From Candidatus Fermentibacteraceae bacterium (GTDB lineage: Bacteria > Fermentibacterota > Fermentibacteria > Fermentibacterales > JCC-6), in assembly GCA_016744855.1 (NCBI GenBank), contig JADGDO010000007.1, forward strand, positions 62,001-126,000: DNA of 64,000 nucleotides, read 5' to 3'. Position 1 is the first letter of the stretch, and every line of letters begins with the position of its first letter. Below the pieces are notes generated by a model that ran no database searches, was not told the DNA's origin, and saw nothing but the letters and a program-made list of their open reading frames with translations. Shown here piece after piece: positions 34,150-42,141 of the stretch. The position numbers and the translations under genes were made by a program.

Positions 34150-34975
34150 TACTTGCTTCAATAAGAGAAATCAGCGTATTAGCTGTCGGGCACCTGTCCG
34201 GCAGCTTTTCTCTGCATAGGCCGGTAAGAAATTCAATCTCGGTTTTTTGCCCTTTTTCTCTATCTTGAAGCATGCTGCACCTGTTGGGTGAGTTTTCCAG
34301 AAGCCATTCAAGAATCCGATTCCCTTCGGTAAGAGCATCGTCTGTCGGAAGCAATTGTGATACCTCCAGTGACAGAGTGTCAATAAGTGGTCTAAGCCCT
34401 GCTCCTTTAAGTCTGTTGTTTGCAAGACCAGAGAGAGCAGCGATGGGATTGATTATACTGTTGGCATACCACTTAGCCCATCTGAAAGTATCAATATCCA
34501 AGACCTCACAGGGCGATATGAGCGAAGAAGCGAAGAGCTCAGCAGCTTCGCCGCCTTTGCTACAGTAGAGCAACCCATCTGAAGTACTAACTGTGAATGG
34601 CCCTGTTTTCCTGAACCCAATGGAAAGAACAGCATACTCGATCTCTGAAATTGACTCTCCCCATTCTTCGTTAAGACCCATACCATTGGAAAGGCAAATG
34701 GGTGTTCCGACGCAAAAATTCTTCATGTATGAAACAGCATTTTTTATAGAAAACGCTTTCAGCGCAACTACAACTTTGCCCCGGTGGGTGATGCGGTCAA
34801 TTGCTGTGTGAGTAATCTCAGCCGATTGACTAAGGTAGCCAACTGTAGAACAAAGTCTTCTTCTTTCCGGTGTACCCCGGGGTCCAGCCAAAATAACATC
34901 TTTATTCATAGCAGAAAGGGTGACGGCTATTGCTGTTCCCACAGCACCGTCACCCAAAACGATAATAGAATTCAT
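34139..34975 (-). CDS. Ketopantoate reductase family (PanE/ApbA) NAD(P)-dependent dehydrogenase
   Basis: A 278-residue protein of the 2-dehydropantoate 2-reductase fold. It opens with an NAD(P)-binding GxGxxG (VLGDGAVGTAIAVTL, a G-x-G-x-x-G). The family's ALKAFSIKNAV and SNGMGLNEEW follow where PanE has 'VK..d...a' and 'QNG.g..E'. WAKWYANSIINPIAALSGLANNRL carries the conserved 'K...N...N...A' catalytic and binding segment. Reduction of ketopantoate to pantoate for CoA is the likely role, but PanE-like paralogues with other substrates are common, so I leave the symbol empty. Start codon support is weak (no clear ribosome site). Confidence 0.82.
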   Translation of the reverse strand: MNSIIVLGDGAVGTAIAVTLSAMNKDVILAGPRGTPERRRLCSTVGYLSQSAEITHTAIDRITHRGKVVVALKAFSIKNAVSYMKNFCVGTPICLSNGMGLNEEWGESISEIEYAVLSIGFRKTGPFTVSTSDGLLYCSKGGEAAELFASSLISPCEVLDIDTFRWAKWYANSIINPIAALSGLANNRLKGAGLRPLIDTLSLEVSQLLPTDDALTEGNRILEWLLENSPNRCSMLQDREKGQKTEIEFLTGLCREKLPDRCPTANTLISLIEASTRI

Positions 34976-34984
34976 CAGGTCTGT

Positions 34985-35302
34985 TTATACTTCAGCGTCA
35001 ACTTCTTCCACAGTCTCGTGGTGTACTTTGTCGCGAACATAATCTATGGTCTCTTCAACCTTGGCACGACCCTCAGAATAAATCTGTTCGGCTTTGCCTC
35101 TGCCGTCATGGTAAATTTTCTCGGCTTGTACTCTACCCTTGCCGTAGATGTCTTCACCCTTATGGTATGTTTCCTCGGCAGTGTCTCTGATTTTCTTTCT
35201 TGTTTCCTCACCCTTTGCAGGAGCGTAAAGAACTGCAGCAACTCCGCCGGCAAGCAAACCAGCCATAAATGCCCAGAATTCTCCTCTTCCTCTTTCACTC
35301 AT
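34985..35302 (-). CDS. YtxH-like membrane-anchored helical protein
   Basis: A 105-residue protein with an N-terminal membrane segment (FWAFMAGLLAGGVAAVLYAPAKG shortened: FWAFMAGLLAGGVAAVLY) and the YtxH signature APAKGEETRKKIRDT. The rest is an amphipathic helix built of roughly 11-residue repeats (ETYHKGEDIYGKG, EKIYHDGRGKA, EQIYSEGRAKV), like apolipoprotein or LEA-type surface helices. YtxH-domain proteins are often stress-related, but the exact role is unknown. A strong GGGAGG ribosome site precedes the ATG. It follows secA by 27 bp and may share its transcript. Confidence 0.88.
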   Translation of the reverse strand: MSERGRGEFWAFMAGLLAGGVAAVLYAPAKGEETRKKIRDTAEETYHKGEDIYGKGRVQAEKIYHDGRGKAEQIYSEGRAKVEETIDYVRDKVHHETVEEVDAEV

Positions 35303-35329
35303 ATCAAGCCTCCCTCGGTATAGTGCCGC

Positions 35330-38300
35330 TTACTTTCCGCAGCATTGTTTGTATTTTTTACCGCTGCCACAGGGGCAGGAATCATTTCTACCTACTTTTA
35401 CCTCTTCACGCTTAACAGTCTGCTGTCTGCCCTCGGCATTTTTTCCGTCTCCAGGTCGGGAACTGCCCATGGGAGCTTTTAAGCCGGGATGGAGTGCTTT
35501 ACCTGAGGGCCCCTGCTGTCTTTGCATTTTAGAAGCCGGCCAGAGAGATAATATCTGTCTTACCGATTGTTTGTCAACACCGTCAAGAAGGTCTTCAAAC
35601 ATGCTGAAGGCTTCTTTTTTGTACTCAACAAGTGGATCTCTTTGTGCGTATGCCCGAAGGCCGATACCCGATTTTAGATGATCAAGAGCATAAAGATGAT
35701 CTCGCCACTTAGAGTCAATAGAGCTGAGAATCGACCATTTTCCAAGATCAACTATAAGCTGCTCTCCAAGTTTTTCTCTCTTCTTGCCGTAGTAACCCAT
35801 AACCATTTCGACAATTTTCAGCCTGAGTTCTTCGGCATCAGTAAAGCTATTCTGTATTCCATCGAGTTTGAAAACAGCACCTGAAATATCCCTGAGCGCT
35901 ATGGTAGCACCCGCAATATTCCACTCGTGCGGCTGAGAGTCGTCTGGAATAAACTCCATAAGAGTGTGCTCTGATACAGCTTCAATCATATCATTAATCT
36001 CGTTATCAAGTCCTTCACCGGTAAGAGCCTGCAAGCGTCTTCCGTAGATGACTTCGCGCTGACGATTAACAACATCATCGTACTCTAGAAGGTGTTTTCT
36101 TATTCCGAAATGGTACTGTTCAACTCTCTTCTGAGCCTGTTCAATAGACTTTGTAAGAAGAGCATGTTCAATAGGCTCACCCTCTTTTTCCTGGCTCTTC
36201 TTGAGGAAGTCGATAATTTTCTCACTGGCAAAAAGACGGAACAAATCATCTTCGAGAGAAAGATAGAACCTGCTGCCTCCATTATCTCCCTGCCTGCCAC
36301 TTCTTCCTCTGAGCTGCCTGTCAATACGACGGGATTCGTGCCTTTCCGTTCCAATAACAAAAAGACCACCACCATTTTTTTCGCCGTCAGGCATAGAAAT
36401 ATCTTTAACCTCTTCAGCTAATTTAATATCTGTTCCACGCCCGGCCATATTGGTTGCTATAGTTACAGAACCTTTCTGACCGGCTCTGGTAATAATTTCA
36501 GCTTCCTGTTGATGGTGCTTGGCATTCAGTACGCTGTGAATGATTTTGTTTCTTTTCAAAAGTTTGGAAAGAAGTTCAGAAACCTCCACGGAAACGGTAC
36601 CAACAAGAACTGGTTGTCCCAAATTATGTCTTCTGGAAATTTCATCAATTATCGCCCCGTACTTCTCGCGCTTCGTAGCAAAAACCCTGTCATTGTGGTC
36701 AGTTCTTGCGATGGGTTTATTGGTAGGTACAACTGCAACATCGATACCGTAGATACTGCCGAACTCCTCGGCTTCTGTCTCAGCTGTTCCAGTCATTCCT
36801 GCGAGTTTGTTATACATTCTGAAGTAGTTCTGAATAGTGATAGTTGCAAGGGTTTGAGTTTCATTCCTGATCTCTACATTCTCTTTTGATTCAAGAGCTT
36901 CATGTAAGCCGTCACTGAATCTTCTACCGGGCATCGGTCTTCCGGTAAACTGATCAACAATTACTACCCTGCCCTCATCAATCACATACTCAATATCTTT
37001 TTCATAGAGCTGATATGCTTTTAAAAGCTGATCGATGTTGTGAAGAGCTTCAGCCTTCGATGAGTGACTCTCGTAAATCTGCTTCTTTTTTTCGAATTTT
37101 TCTTCTTCGGAAAGGTTCTGAACTTCCAGATCAGCCATGTCATCGCCGATATCGGTAAGCAGGAAAAAATCAGGATCCTCCGGGGAAAGAAGCTTTCTTC
37201 CAAGATCAGAAACAGAGACAGATTTCTCCCTCTCGTCGATGGCAAAATACAAGCCATCGTCAAGCAGACCCATATTCTTCTCTCGAAGCCTTTCACCCTC
37301 TATGCGCTTAACTGCGGCAACCCTGTCGGGGTCACGCATTGCTTTCGCCAGGCGGCGGTGCTTAGGGGCTCCACGGCGAGCTTTCAGGTAAAGAGTCGCA
37401 GCACCGTGATGATCGCCGGTGTCCCATAGATCATTCGCGTCTGATGCTATAGTATTTACCAGCTCCGCCTGCTTTCGGACAAGTCTGGCAACTGAAGAAC
37501 GGTACTCGTTGTATCTGTTTTTATTTCTGGCAACAGGGCCGCTGATAATTAATGGTGTTCTTGCCTCATCAATAAGAACACTGTCGACCTCATCAACTAT
37601 CGCATAGTTGTACCTGCGCTGCACTCTCTGCTCCAGCCGAACTGCCATGTTGTCACGAAGGTGGTCAAATCCGAACTCGCTGTTTGTGCCGTAAGTAATG
37701 TCACAGTTGTACTGCGTTCGGCGCTGATCGGGTGTCATTCCTCCCTGCAGGCAACCGATTGACAAACCCAGGTACTCGTAAATGGGGCCCATCCATTTTG
37801 CATCACGTAAAGCCAGGTAATCGTTTACAGTAACCAGATGGGCACCGGCTCCGACAGGAATACCCTCGATGGGTTCAAATACCCAGTCCGAATAGTTCTC
37901 ACCGAAATCAAGGAGGGCTCTTTCCTTCCATTCCGGATTCAGCTCAAGACCGTTGAGATACATAGGCAGAACTGCAACAAGAGTTTTTCCTTCTCCAGTC
38001 GCCATCTCAGTTATCATTCCCTGATGAAGAACGATGCCGCCTTTCAGCTGAACATCGTATGGCACCATATTCCACTCTGTAGAAGTGCCGGTTACGTTCC
38101 AAGAAACACCCAGGTTCCTCCTACAAACCTCTTTAACAACAGCAAAAGCCTCAGGAAGAAGGTCATCGATTGGTACACCTTCAAGAAGCTTGATTCTGAA
38201 CTCTCTCGTCTTACTCTTTAAGTCTTCATCGGAAATCTGTGACAATCCTTCATACTCTGTGTTGATTTGATCAACATAGGGCTCCAGGCTCTTCATCAGC

Positions 38301-38353
38301 TTGGCTTGACTGTCACCCATGATTTTCTTGAATATTTTTCCAAAAACACCCAT
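35330..38353 (-). CDS. secA: Preprotein translocase ATPase SecA (long form)
   Basis: Motor of Sec protein export. 1007 residues from the ATG at 38353 (MGVFGKIFKKIMGD, the normal SecA start); an ATG at 38374 also exists in frame. Walker A is ATGEGKTL, the DEAD-like box is VDEVDSVLIDEARTPLI, and the C-terminal SEC-C zinc finger is DSCPCGSGKKYKQCCGK, which binds SecB or ribosomes. Against E. coli SecA (901) there are insertions of about 30 residues between Walker A and GAHLVTVNDYL and about 70-100 residues in the pre-protein crosslinking region. Long SecA forms of this kind are known from FCB bacteria. The start overlaps the YfiM-like gene stop (TAATG), with GGAGG ten bases upstream. Confidence 0.97.
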   Translation of the reverse strand: MGVFGKIFKKIMGDSQAKLMKSLEPYVDQINTEYEGLSQISDEDLKSKTREFRIKLLEGVPIDDLLPEAFAVVKEVCRRNLGVSWNVTGTSTEWNMVPYDVQLKGGIVLHQGMITEMATGEGKTLVAVLPMYLNGLELNPEWKERALLDFGENYSDWVFEPIEGIPVGAGAHLVTVNDYLALRDAKWMGPIYEYLGLSIGCLQGGMTPDQRRTQYNCDITYGTNSEFGFDHLRDNMAVRLEQRVQRRYNYAIVDEVDSVLIDEARTPLIISGPVARNKNRYNEYRSSVARLVRKQAELVNTIASDANDLWDTGDHHGAATLYLKARRGAPKHRRLAKAMRDPDRVAAVKRIEGERLREKNMGLLDDGLYFAIDEREKSVSVSDLGRKLLSPEDPDFFLLTDIGDDMADLEVQNLSEEEKFEKKKQIYESHSSKAEALHNIDQLLKAYQLYEKDIEYVIDEGRVVIVDQFTGRPMPGRRFSDGLHEALESKENVEIRNETQTLATITIQNYFRMYNKLAGMTGTAETEAEEFGSIYGIDVAVVPTNKPIARTDHNDRVFATKREKYGAIIDEISRRHNLGQPVLVGTVSVEVSELLSKLLKRNKIIHSVLNAKHHQQEAEIITRAGQKGSVTIATNMAGRGTDIKLAEEVKDISMPDGEKNGGGLFVIGTERHESRRIDRQLRGRSGRQGDNGGSRFYLSLEDDLFRLFASEKIIDFLKKSQEKEGEPIEHALLTKSIEQAQKRVEQYHFGIRKHLLEYDDVVNRQREVIYGRRLQALTGEGLDNEINDMIEAVSEHTLMEFIPDDSQPHEWNIAGATIALRDISGAVFKLDGIQNSFTDAEELRLKIVEMVMGYYGKKREKLGEQLIVDLGKWSILSSIDSKWRDHLYALDHLKSGIGLRAYAQRDPLVEYKKEAFSMFEDLLDGVDKQSVRQILSLWPASKMQRQQGPSGKALHPGLKAPMGSSRPGDGKNAEGRQQTVKREEVKVGRNDSCPCGSGKKYKQCCGK

Positions 38354-38658
38354 TACGGAAATTCCTCCATGCATATTCCAGCCGCGGCAAAACCGCCTGC
38401 GACTGAGCCTGCTATATCTGCTGCCAGGTCTCCGAAATCAAATCCGGAGCCAAACAAACCGTCGTATATTTCTTTTATCATACCAAGCCCCACAGTCATG
38501 GCAACTGCTTCAAGAGGTTTTGAAGATGCTGCCGCAGTTACAGAAGAAAGTGAAGCAGAGAAAGCAAGGTGATTCCATTTGTCTGAAGCAGTTAGACAAC
38601 CACACCCACAAGTGAACATAACAAATACAAGAGAACCTGTGCATATTCTGGAAATCAC
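38353..38658 (-). CDS. YfiM/DUF2279-like small membrane protein
   Basis: A 101-residue protein from GTG at 38658. The N-terminus is hydrophobic with several Cys (VFVMFTCGCGCL) and may be a lipoprotein or export signal. The body matches YfiM/DUF2279 or VanZ-like proteins: DKWNHLAFSASLS ('DK..H...S'), then GMIKEIYDGLFGSGFDFGDLAAD ('KE..D......D..DL.AD') and GSVAGG. Members are thought to sit in the envelope with unknown function. It overlaps the TPR gene by 4 bp and is coupled to secA. Confidence 0.75.
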   Translation of the reverse strand: MISRICTGSLVFVMFTCGCGCLTASDKWNHLAFSASLSSVTAAASSKPLEAVAMTVGLGMIKEIYDGLFGSGFDFGDLAADIAGSVAGGFAAAGICMEEFP

Positions 38659-39572
38659 AATGGCTCACCATAGCCTTCAGAAGTGCTCATAAACTCGTTA
38701 ATCAGTAAAAGCAGCGAGTCTGATTTTACTGCCCATAGGCTGTCGTTACTCCAGAGGTTAGAAGACTCCATAAGCGGTGGAACCGCATCAATCATTCTTC
38801 CGTCACGGATCATATCTCTTCCGTAAAAATAAAGCTTCCAACCGAGGTCAGCAGCAGAAGATGGTGTCATCCTGATTTCCCATGCGCGACGTGATGATTC
38901 TATAGCTCCCACGGGATCATCCAATGCTTCATGAAGTGATGAAGCAGTCTGCCAGAAGGAGAGACCGCTTATACCGGACTCCTTCAGTATTCCAAAATGA
39001 AAAATAGCCTCTTCAAGTAATCCTGCTTCAATCAGTTTATCGATGAAGAGAGACCGGTAGAACTCCTCCTCCGGCATAAGTTCGACAGCTCTTTCTATAA
39101 AGGGAAGTCCGGAATCTCGATGCAATATTGATAACCAGCAGCCAGCGTCAGCGGCTACGGAATCTATATCGCTGTGAAAAGAATTTTCTAACCATTCCAG
39201 TGAACATTTATCCGGAAGACCAAGTTCAACCTCTGCTCTGGCCAACCTGTATCTGCAAGATCCCCCACCTCTTACAAGATAAGAGTATTCAAGTACTTCG
39301 CTGGGTTCATCTGAAAGTGCTTTCAGCAACTCAGTAAGAGATCTTTCACTGGCAGGTTGAAGAGCAAGTGCACGCTTGGCGTAAACCTCTGCCGAGTCTG
39401 ATAGATCAAGCAGATTGAAACACCAGGCAACCCTGTAACAGGCCCACCAATTAGTGGACTGTCTCTGGGTTTGCAGACAGTAACTGCTCAGGGCGTCAGT
39501 GATATTACCCGATTGTACCAGAGAGTCGCCTCTGGAGAAAGAGAGCAGGAAAACAATACAGATTGTGGCCGT
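38655..39572 (-). CDS. TPR-repeat protein with no canonical start codon
   Basis: The frame that follows the TAG stop of the upstream gene (39573-39575) is open to 38655, 305 residues. It is clearly coding from near its beginning: a hydrophobic segment (ICIVFLLSFSRG) resembling a signal peptide, then TPR-like helices GDSLVQSGNITDALSSYCL, WWACYRVAWCFNLLD and AEVYAKRALALQPASER, continuing into LSDEPSEVLEY and beyond. The first ATG, GTG or TTG that is not inside these repeats is the TTG at 39329, about 80 codons in. Possible non-standard starts are ACG (39572, seven bases after GGAGG), ATC (39563), ATT (39557) or CTG (39548). Coordinates give the full open frame. A sequencing error or a readthrough fusion is also possible. 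Confidence 0.65.
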   Translation of the reverse strand, partial: TATICIVFLLSFSRGDSLVQSGNITDALSSYCLQTQRQSTNWWACYRVAWCFNLLDLSDSAEVYAKRALALQPASERSLTELLKALSDEPSEVLEYSYLVRGGGSCRYRLARAEVELGLPDKCSLEWLENSFHSDIDSVAADAGCWLSILHRDSGLPFIERAVELMPEEEFYRSLFIDKLIEAGLLEEAIFHFGILKESGISGLSFWQTASSLHEALDDPVGAIESSRRAWEIRMTPSSAADLGWKLYFYGRDMIRDGRMIDAVPPLMESSNLWSNDSLWAVKSDSLLLLINEFMSTSEGYGEPL

Positions 39573-39968
39573 CTAGAAGCCTCCGAAATTCAGGTTACTC
39601 TCAGGTAGAGCGCCACGGTAGACGAATGAAAAAACAGAATTCTCAGAAGGTCTCCAGTTTAGCTGAAGTCCACCGAGTATTCTACCCGTTTCCTCACCTC
39701 CGGAAAACCTCATCAGTCTGGAATATCCCATCTCGAGAGTTGCATCTACATCGGGATGAAGAGAGAAGCTCATGCTGCCGAGATAAGTTCCTTCTCCAAC
39801 TGAACCGTTTTGTCCTGAAGAAAATGAGAAACTGGCCATACTGCTGAACTCAGGAACAAAACCGGAGGCATAGTCCGGGTAACCTACGAGCTCAAAACCG
39901 GATGGTTCCAGGCCGTAAGCAAATGCACCGATAACGAATGCCGACAAAATGATTAAACTGTTTCTCAT
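39573..39968 (-). CDS. Small exported outer-membrane-like beta protein
   Basis: A 131-residue protein with a signal peptide (MRNSLIILSAFVIGAFAYG). The mature part alternates polar and hydrophobic residues in strands (SMASFSFSSGQNG, LGSMSFSLHPDVDATLEMGY, LGGLQLNWRPSENSVFSFVY) and ends in Phe, as outer-membrane barrels do. It is too short for a full barrel unless it oligomerises, so it could be a barrel fragment or a small 4-6-stranded protein. I do not recognise a family. GGGAGG precedes the ATG at 39968. The upstream region carries a promoter whose -10 is covered by an inverted repeat. Confidence 0.75.
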   Translation of the reverse strand: MRNSLIILSAFVIGAFAYGLEPSGFELVGYPDYASGFVPEFSSMASFSFSSGQNGSVGEGTYLGSMSFSLHPDVDATLEMGYSRLMRFSGGEETGRILGGLQLNWRPSENSVFSFVYRGALPESNLNFGGF

Positions 39969-39991
39969 GAAGAAGCCTCCCTTTTCGTGTA

Positions 39992-40010
39992 TTGTATATT
40001 ACCTATACAA
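39992..40010. promoter_or_regulatory. 7-5-7 inverted repeat, likely operator between divergent genes
   Basis: TTGTATA (39992-39998) and TATACAA (40004-40010) are perfect inverted arms around TTACC. The repeat covers the -10 and part of the spacer of the minus-strand promoter at 39996-40024 and lies just before the ribosome site of the plus-strand gene at 40024. That position suits a dimeric repressor controlling both genes. No T-run follows, so it is not a terminator. Confidence 0.6.
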
Positions 40011-40024
40011 AAGGAGACAGTCAA
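39996..40024 (-). promoter_or_regulatory. Promoter of the small outer-membrane-like protein gene
   Basis: Minus strand: TTGACT (40019-40024), 17-bp spacer, TAATAT (39996-40001). The -35 matches five of six bases, and the -10 matches weakly. The start point would fall near 39989, about 20 nt before the ATG at 39968, with GGGAGG between. Confidence 0.5.
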
Positions 40025-40413
40025 TGTTCCAACAAACAATTCAATGCCGATTGTTGGATGGAACTTTTCCTGAAGAAAGCTGTTGTAATAAAGTTCTGAC
40101 TTGCAGCAAACTATTTATGGTAGTATTTTATCAGTACCTGAGGGGGTGTGATTTGTTATTTCCAGATAGCTACAAAAAACCTGTTCTTTTAAACATTATC
40201 GATGCTGCGGCAAATGGATGGAACGCAGTATGCGAAAGCGGTTTAGCCCCGGGATCAGGAAGTACAGTCTGCACAACCGGAGCTGCCCCACAAACTGTGC
40301 CCGTATGCGTTGGTACAGGCTCTTCTCCATCAAACAAAGGTGATATCTACTACCGTGGTGGTAGCAGAGAGGAAAGACTTTTCAATACCGATGACATGGG
40401 TGAAGGCTTCTAG
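40024..40413 (+). CDS. Small cysteine-rich protein with VCxxGxxP repeats, function unknown
   Basis: A 129-residue protein starting at the ATG at 40024 with GGAG seven bases upstream. The N-terminal part holds five cysteines (TIQCRLLDG, ESCCNKVLTC, RGCDLLF). The C-terminal part repeats a motif three times at 12-13-residue spacing: VCESGLAP, VCTTGAAP and VCVGTGSSP, followed by a Gly-rich, charged tail (YYRGGSREERLFN). It lacks a signal peptide. Such repeats occur in small proteins, including candidate precursors of ribosomal peptides, but no dedicated modifying enzyme is adjacent, so this is only a possibility. It is divergent from the outer-membrane-like gene across an inverted repeat and ends 1 bp before the convergent flippase gene. 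It may instead be a metal-binding protein. Confidence 0.7.
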   Translation: MFQQTIQCRLLDGTFPEESCCNKVLTCSKLFMVVFYQYLRGCDLLFPDSYKKPVLLNIIDAAANGWNAVCESGLAPGSGSTVCTTGAAPQTVPVCVGTGSSPSNKGDIYYRGGSREERLFNTDDMGEGF

Positions 40414-40414
40414 C

Positions 40415-41338
40415 TCACCTAACGTCTTTTTTCTTCAAAATCATAAAAGCACCCAATCCAAGTATCACGCTGAACCAGAGAGTAGCAAACCTCATTAGCA
40501 GAGTTGTCACTGTTGCTGCAGCTCCTGGAAGATAGTCACCAAGGATACCCTCTATTGTGAGCTCTGTCAGTCCAAGACCACCGGGAATCATTGAGATCGC
40601 ACCTGCAACGCTCCCCGCTGAGTGTGACAACAGCGCGACTCCAGCTGGAAGGCTGTAGCCCATCGATGCCGCAACAATACAGAGCACAAAGGCCTCAATC
40701 CCCCATGAAACCATACCGATAGGTACAGATATCGCGAGGCTTTTCGCATCAAGAAGCTTCATTGAGGCGTCTCTGAAATCTTCAAAAAGATGTTTTCGTT
40801 TTTCCAGGAAAGGTACCTTGCCGGCAACTCGGGAAAAAAGGTTCCAGGCTCGCCTGTTCATTAGAATGAACATTGCAAGTGCAACAAAGAAAGCACCTGC
40901 TAAAGCTGCTGGGAGAGCGAGTCTGCTTCTTACAAGCAAAGCCCCAAGAAGTGCCAGGAGAACCATGCTGATAAGATCAGTCAGTCGCTCTGCGACAACG
41001 ACAGGGCTCGTTTTCTCTATAGGAATACCCCAACGTTTTTTGAGAAGACTGCATTTGAGGAGTTCTCCCATTTTGCCCGGGGATACAGTCATTGAAAAGC
41101 CAGCAATAAAAATCAGAAGGCTTTCCGAAATCGGTACTGTCACATTTATCCGGTGGAGAAAATACTGCCATTTAATGAATCTTACAAAATAGTTGAACAG
41201 TGGCAGAAGCAAGAAGAGCGGAATCCATATCAGTTTGATAGAATCAGCTGCTGCAACAACTTTCTGAATATCTGAATGAAGAACAAGAATTGTGTAGAGC
41301 GCAATCGCTATTACAATTCCCCATATTGCCTTCTTCAT
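40415..41338 (-). CDS. UPF0104/LPG-synthase-TM family integral membrane protein (flippase-like)
   Basis: A 307-residue protein with about eight membrane spans, of the family shared by the MprF membrane domain, AglD and YbhN. Family motifs are VSPGKMGELLKCSLLKK near residue 90, VVAERLTDLISM near 115 and MIPGGLGLTELTIEG near 255. Members move or bind lipid-linked molecules such as phospholipids or dolichol/undecaprenyl sugars across the membrane. A soluble synthase domain is absent, so lipid transport or tethering is more likely than aminoacylation. It starts just after the TPR gene stop (TGATAAATG). Confidence 0.85.
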   Translation of the reverse strand: MKKAIWGIVIAIALYTILVLHSDIQKVVAAADSIKLIWIPLFLLLPLFNYFVRFIKWQYFLHRINVTVPISESLLIFIAGFSMTVSPGKMGELLKCSLLKKRWGIPIEKTSPVVVAERLTDLISMVLLALLGALLVRSRLALPAALAGAFFVALAMFILMNRRAWNLFSRVAGKVPFLEKRKHLFEDFRDASMKLLDAKSLAISVPIGMVSWGIEAFVLCIVAASMGYSLPAGVALLSHSAGSVAGAISMIPGGLGLTELTIEGILGDYLPGAAATVTTLLMRFATLWFSVILGLGAFMILKKKDVR

Positions 41339-41341
41339 TTA

Positions 41342-42136
41342 TCAGTTCTGTGCTTTTTTACCGGCAATTGCTGTCAGCTCATCACGAAGCTTCTCAGTTC
41401 CGGGCTGATTATCAAGTATTTTCAGGGCTTTTCCTGCGAGTCGTTTTGCCTCGCCGGTATCCAGAAGCTTCACAGAACATCTGGCTGCAAGACCGAAAGC
41501 CTGAGCTTTACCCATCCTTGTTATCGGAGTATCGGGAAGAAGTTCTGCAGAGGTCATAGCACTTGCCCTTGCTCTAGAGAACTCTTTGCGCTTCATGTGA
41601 AGCATTGCAAGATTTAGATAAACCCCGCTTTTACCTGCTCCCTCGCGCTGCTCAAGAGCCTCTTCAAGAAGAGCTTCAGCCTCATCAAGTCTTTCATCCA
41701 TGTTTATCAGGAGTCCTGCAAGATTAACCTTCATAGTACCTTCAAGCTTTGGATCTGCTGCCATAGCTTCTCTGTAATACTTCTCTGCGTCCTCGTTCTG
41801 CCCCTTCTGCTGAGCAATGTAAGCCATCTGGGCCAAAGCAGTTCCACTTTTGTCTCCGGCATTCATGGCTTCAAGAACAATCTTCTCTGCCTTTTCTGTT
41901 TCTCCACTGCGAATAAAGTAAAAAACCAGGGCGTTTGTAAGAGGGCAGGCTACACTCTTCTTGTTCCTGTTAATCTCAAGATAATCAATCATACCCTGCA
42001 CATTTCCCTCTGCAGCCATTTTTGCGGCTTTCTGCAGCTGTCGATGCTTCCACACCGGAGATTTAAGAAATCTGTATCCCAGAAAAATGACCAGGGCCAG
42101 GCAAACTCCGGCCACTATAAATAAAATGTTCTCCAT
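41342..42136 (-). CDS. Membrane-anchored TPR protein
   Basis: A 264-residue protein with an N-terminal membrane anchor (residues 4-23, LFIVAGVCLALVIFLGYRFL) and TPR helices after it: MAAEGNVQGMIDYLEIN, ETEKAEKIVLEAMNAGDK, AQMAYIAQQKGQNEDAEKYY, LNLAMLHMKRKEFSRARAS. It resembles small periplasmic or cytoplasmic TPR scaffolds that organise wall or secretion machinery. It lies directly after the PBP1A gene, which suggests a wall-related role. GGAGA nine bases upstream supports the ATG at 42136. Confidence 0.87.
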   Translation of the reverse strand: MENILFIVAGVCLALVIFLGYRFLKSPVWKHRQLQKAAKMAAEGNVQGMIDYLEINRNKKSVACPLTNALVFYFIRSGETEKAEKIVLEAMNAGDKSGTALAQMAYIAQQKGQNEDAEKYYREAMAADPKLEGTMKVNLAGLLINMDERLDEAEALLEEALEQREGAGKSGVYLNLAMLHMKRKEFSRARASAMTSAELLPDTPITRMGKAQAFGLAARCSVKLLDTGEAKRLAGKALKILDNQPGTEKLRDELTAIAGKKAQN

Positions 42137-42141
42137 GTTTT

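Noticed and set aside
38655-39329. TPR protein starting at the TTG at 39329
   Set aside because: Clear TPR sequence continues in the same frame upstream to the TAG at 39573, so this start would cut into the repeats.
39949-40023. N-terminal extension of the Cys-repeat protein from an ATG at 39949
   Set aside because: It would run across the divergent promoter and inverted repeat. GGAG lies before the ATG at 40024.
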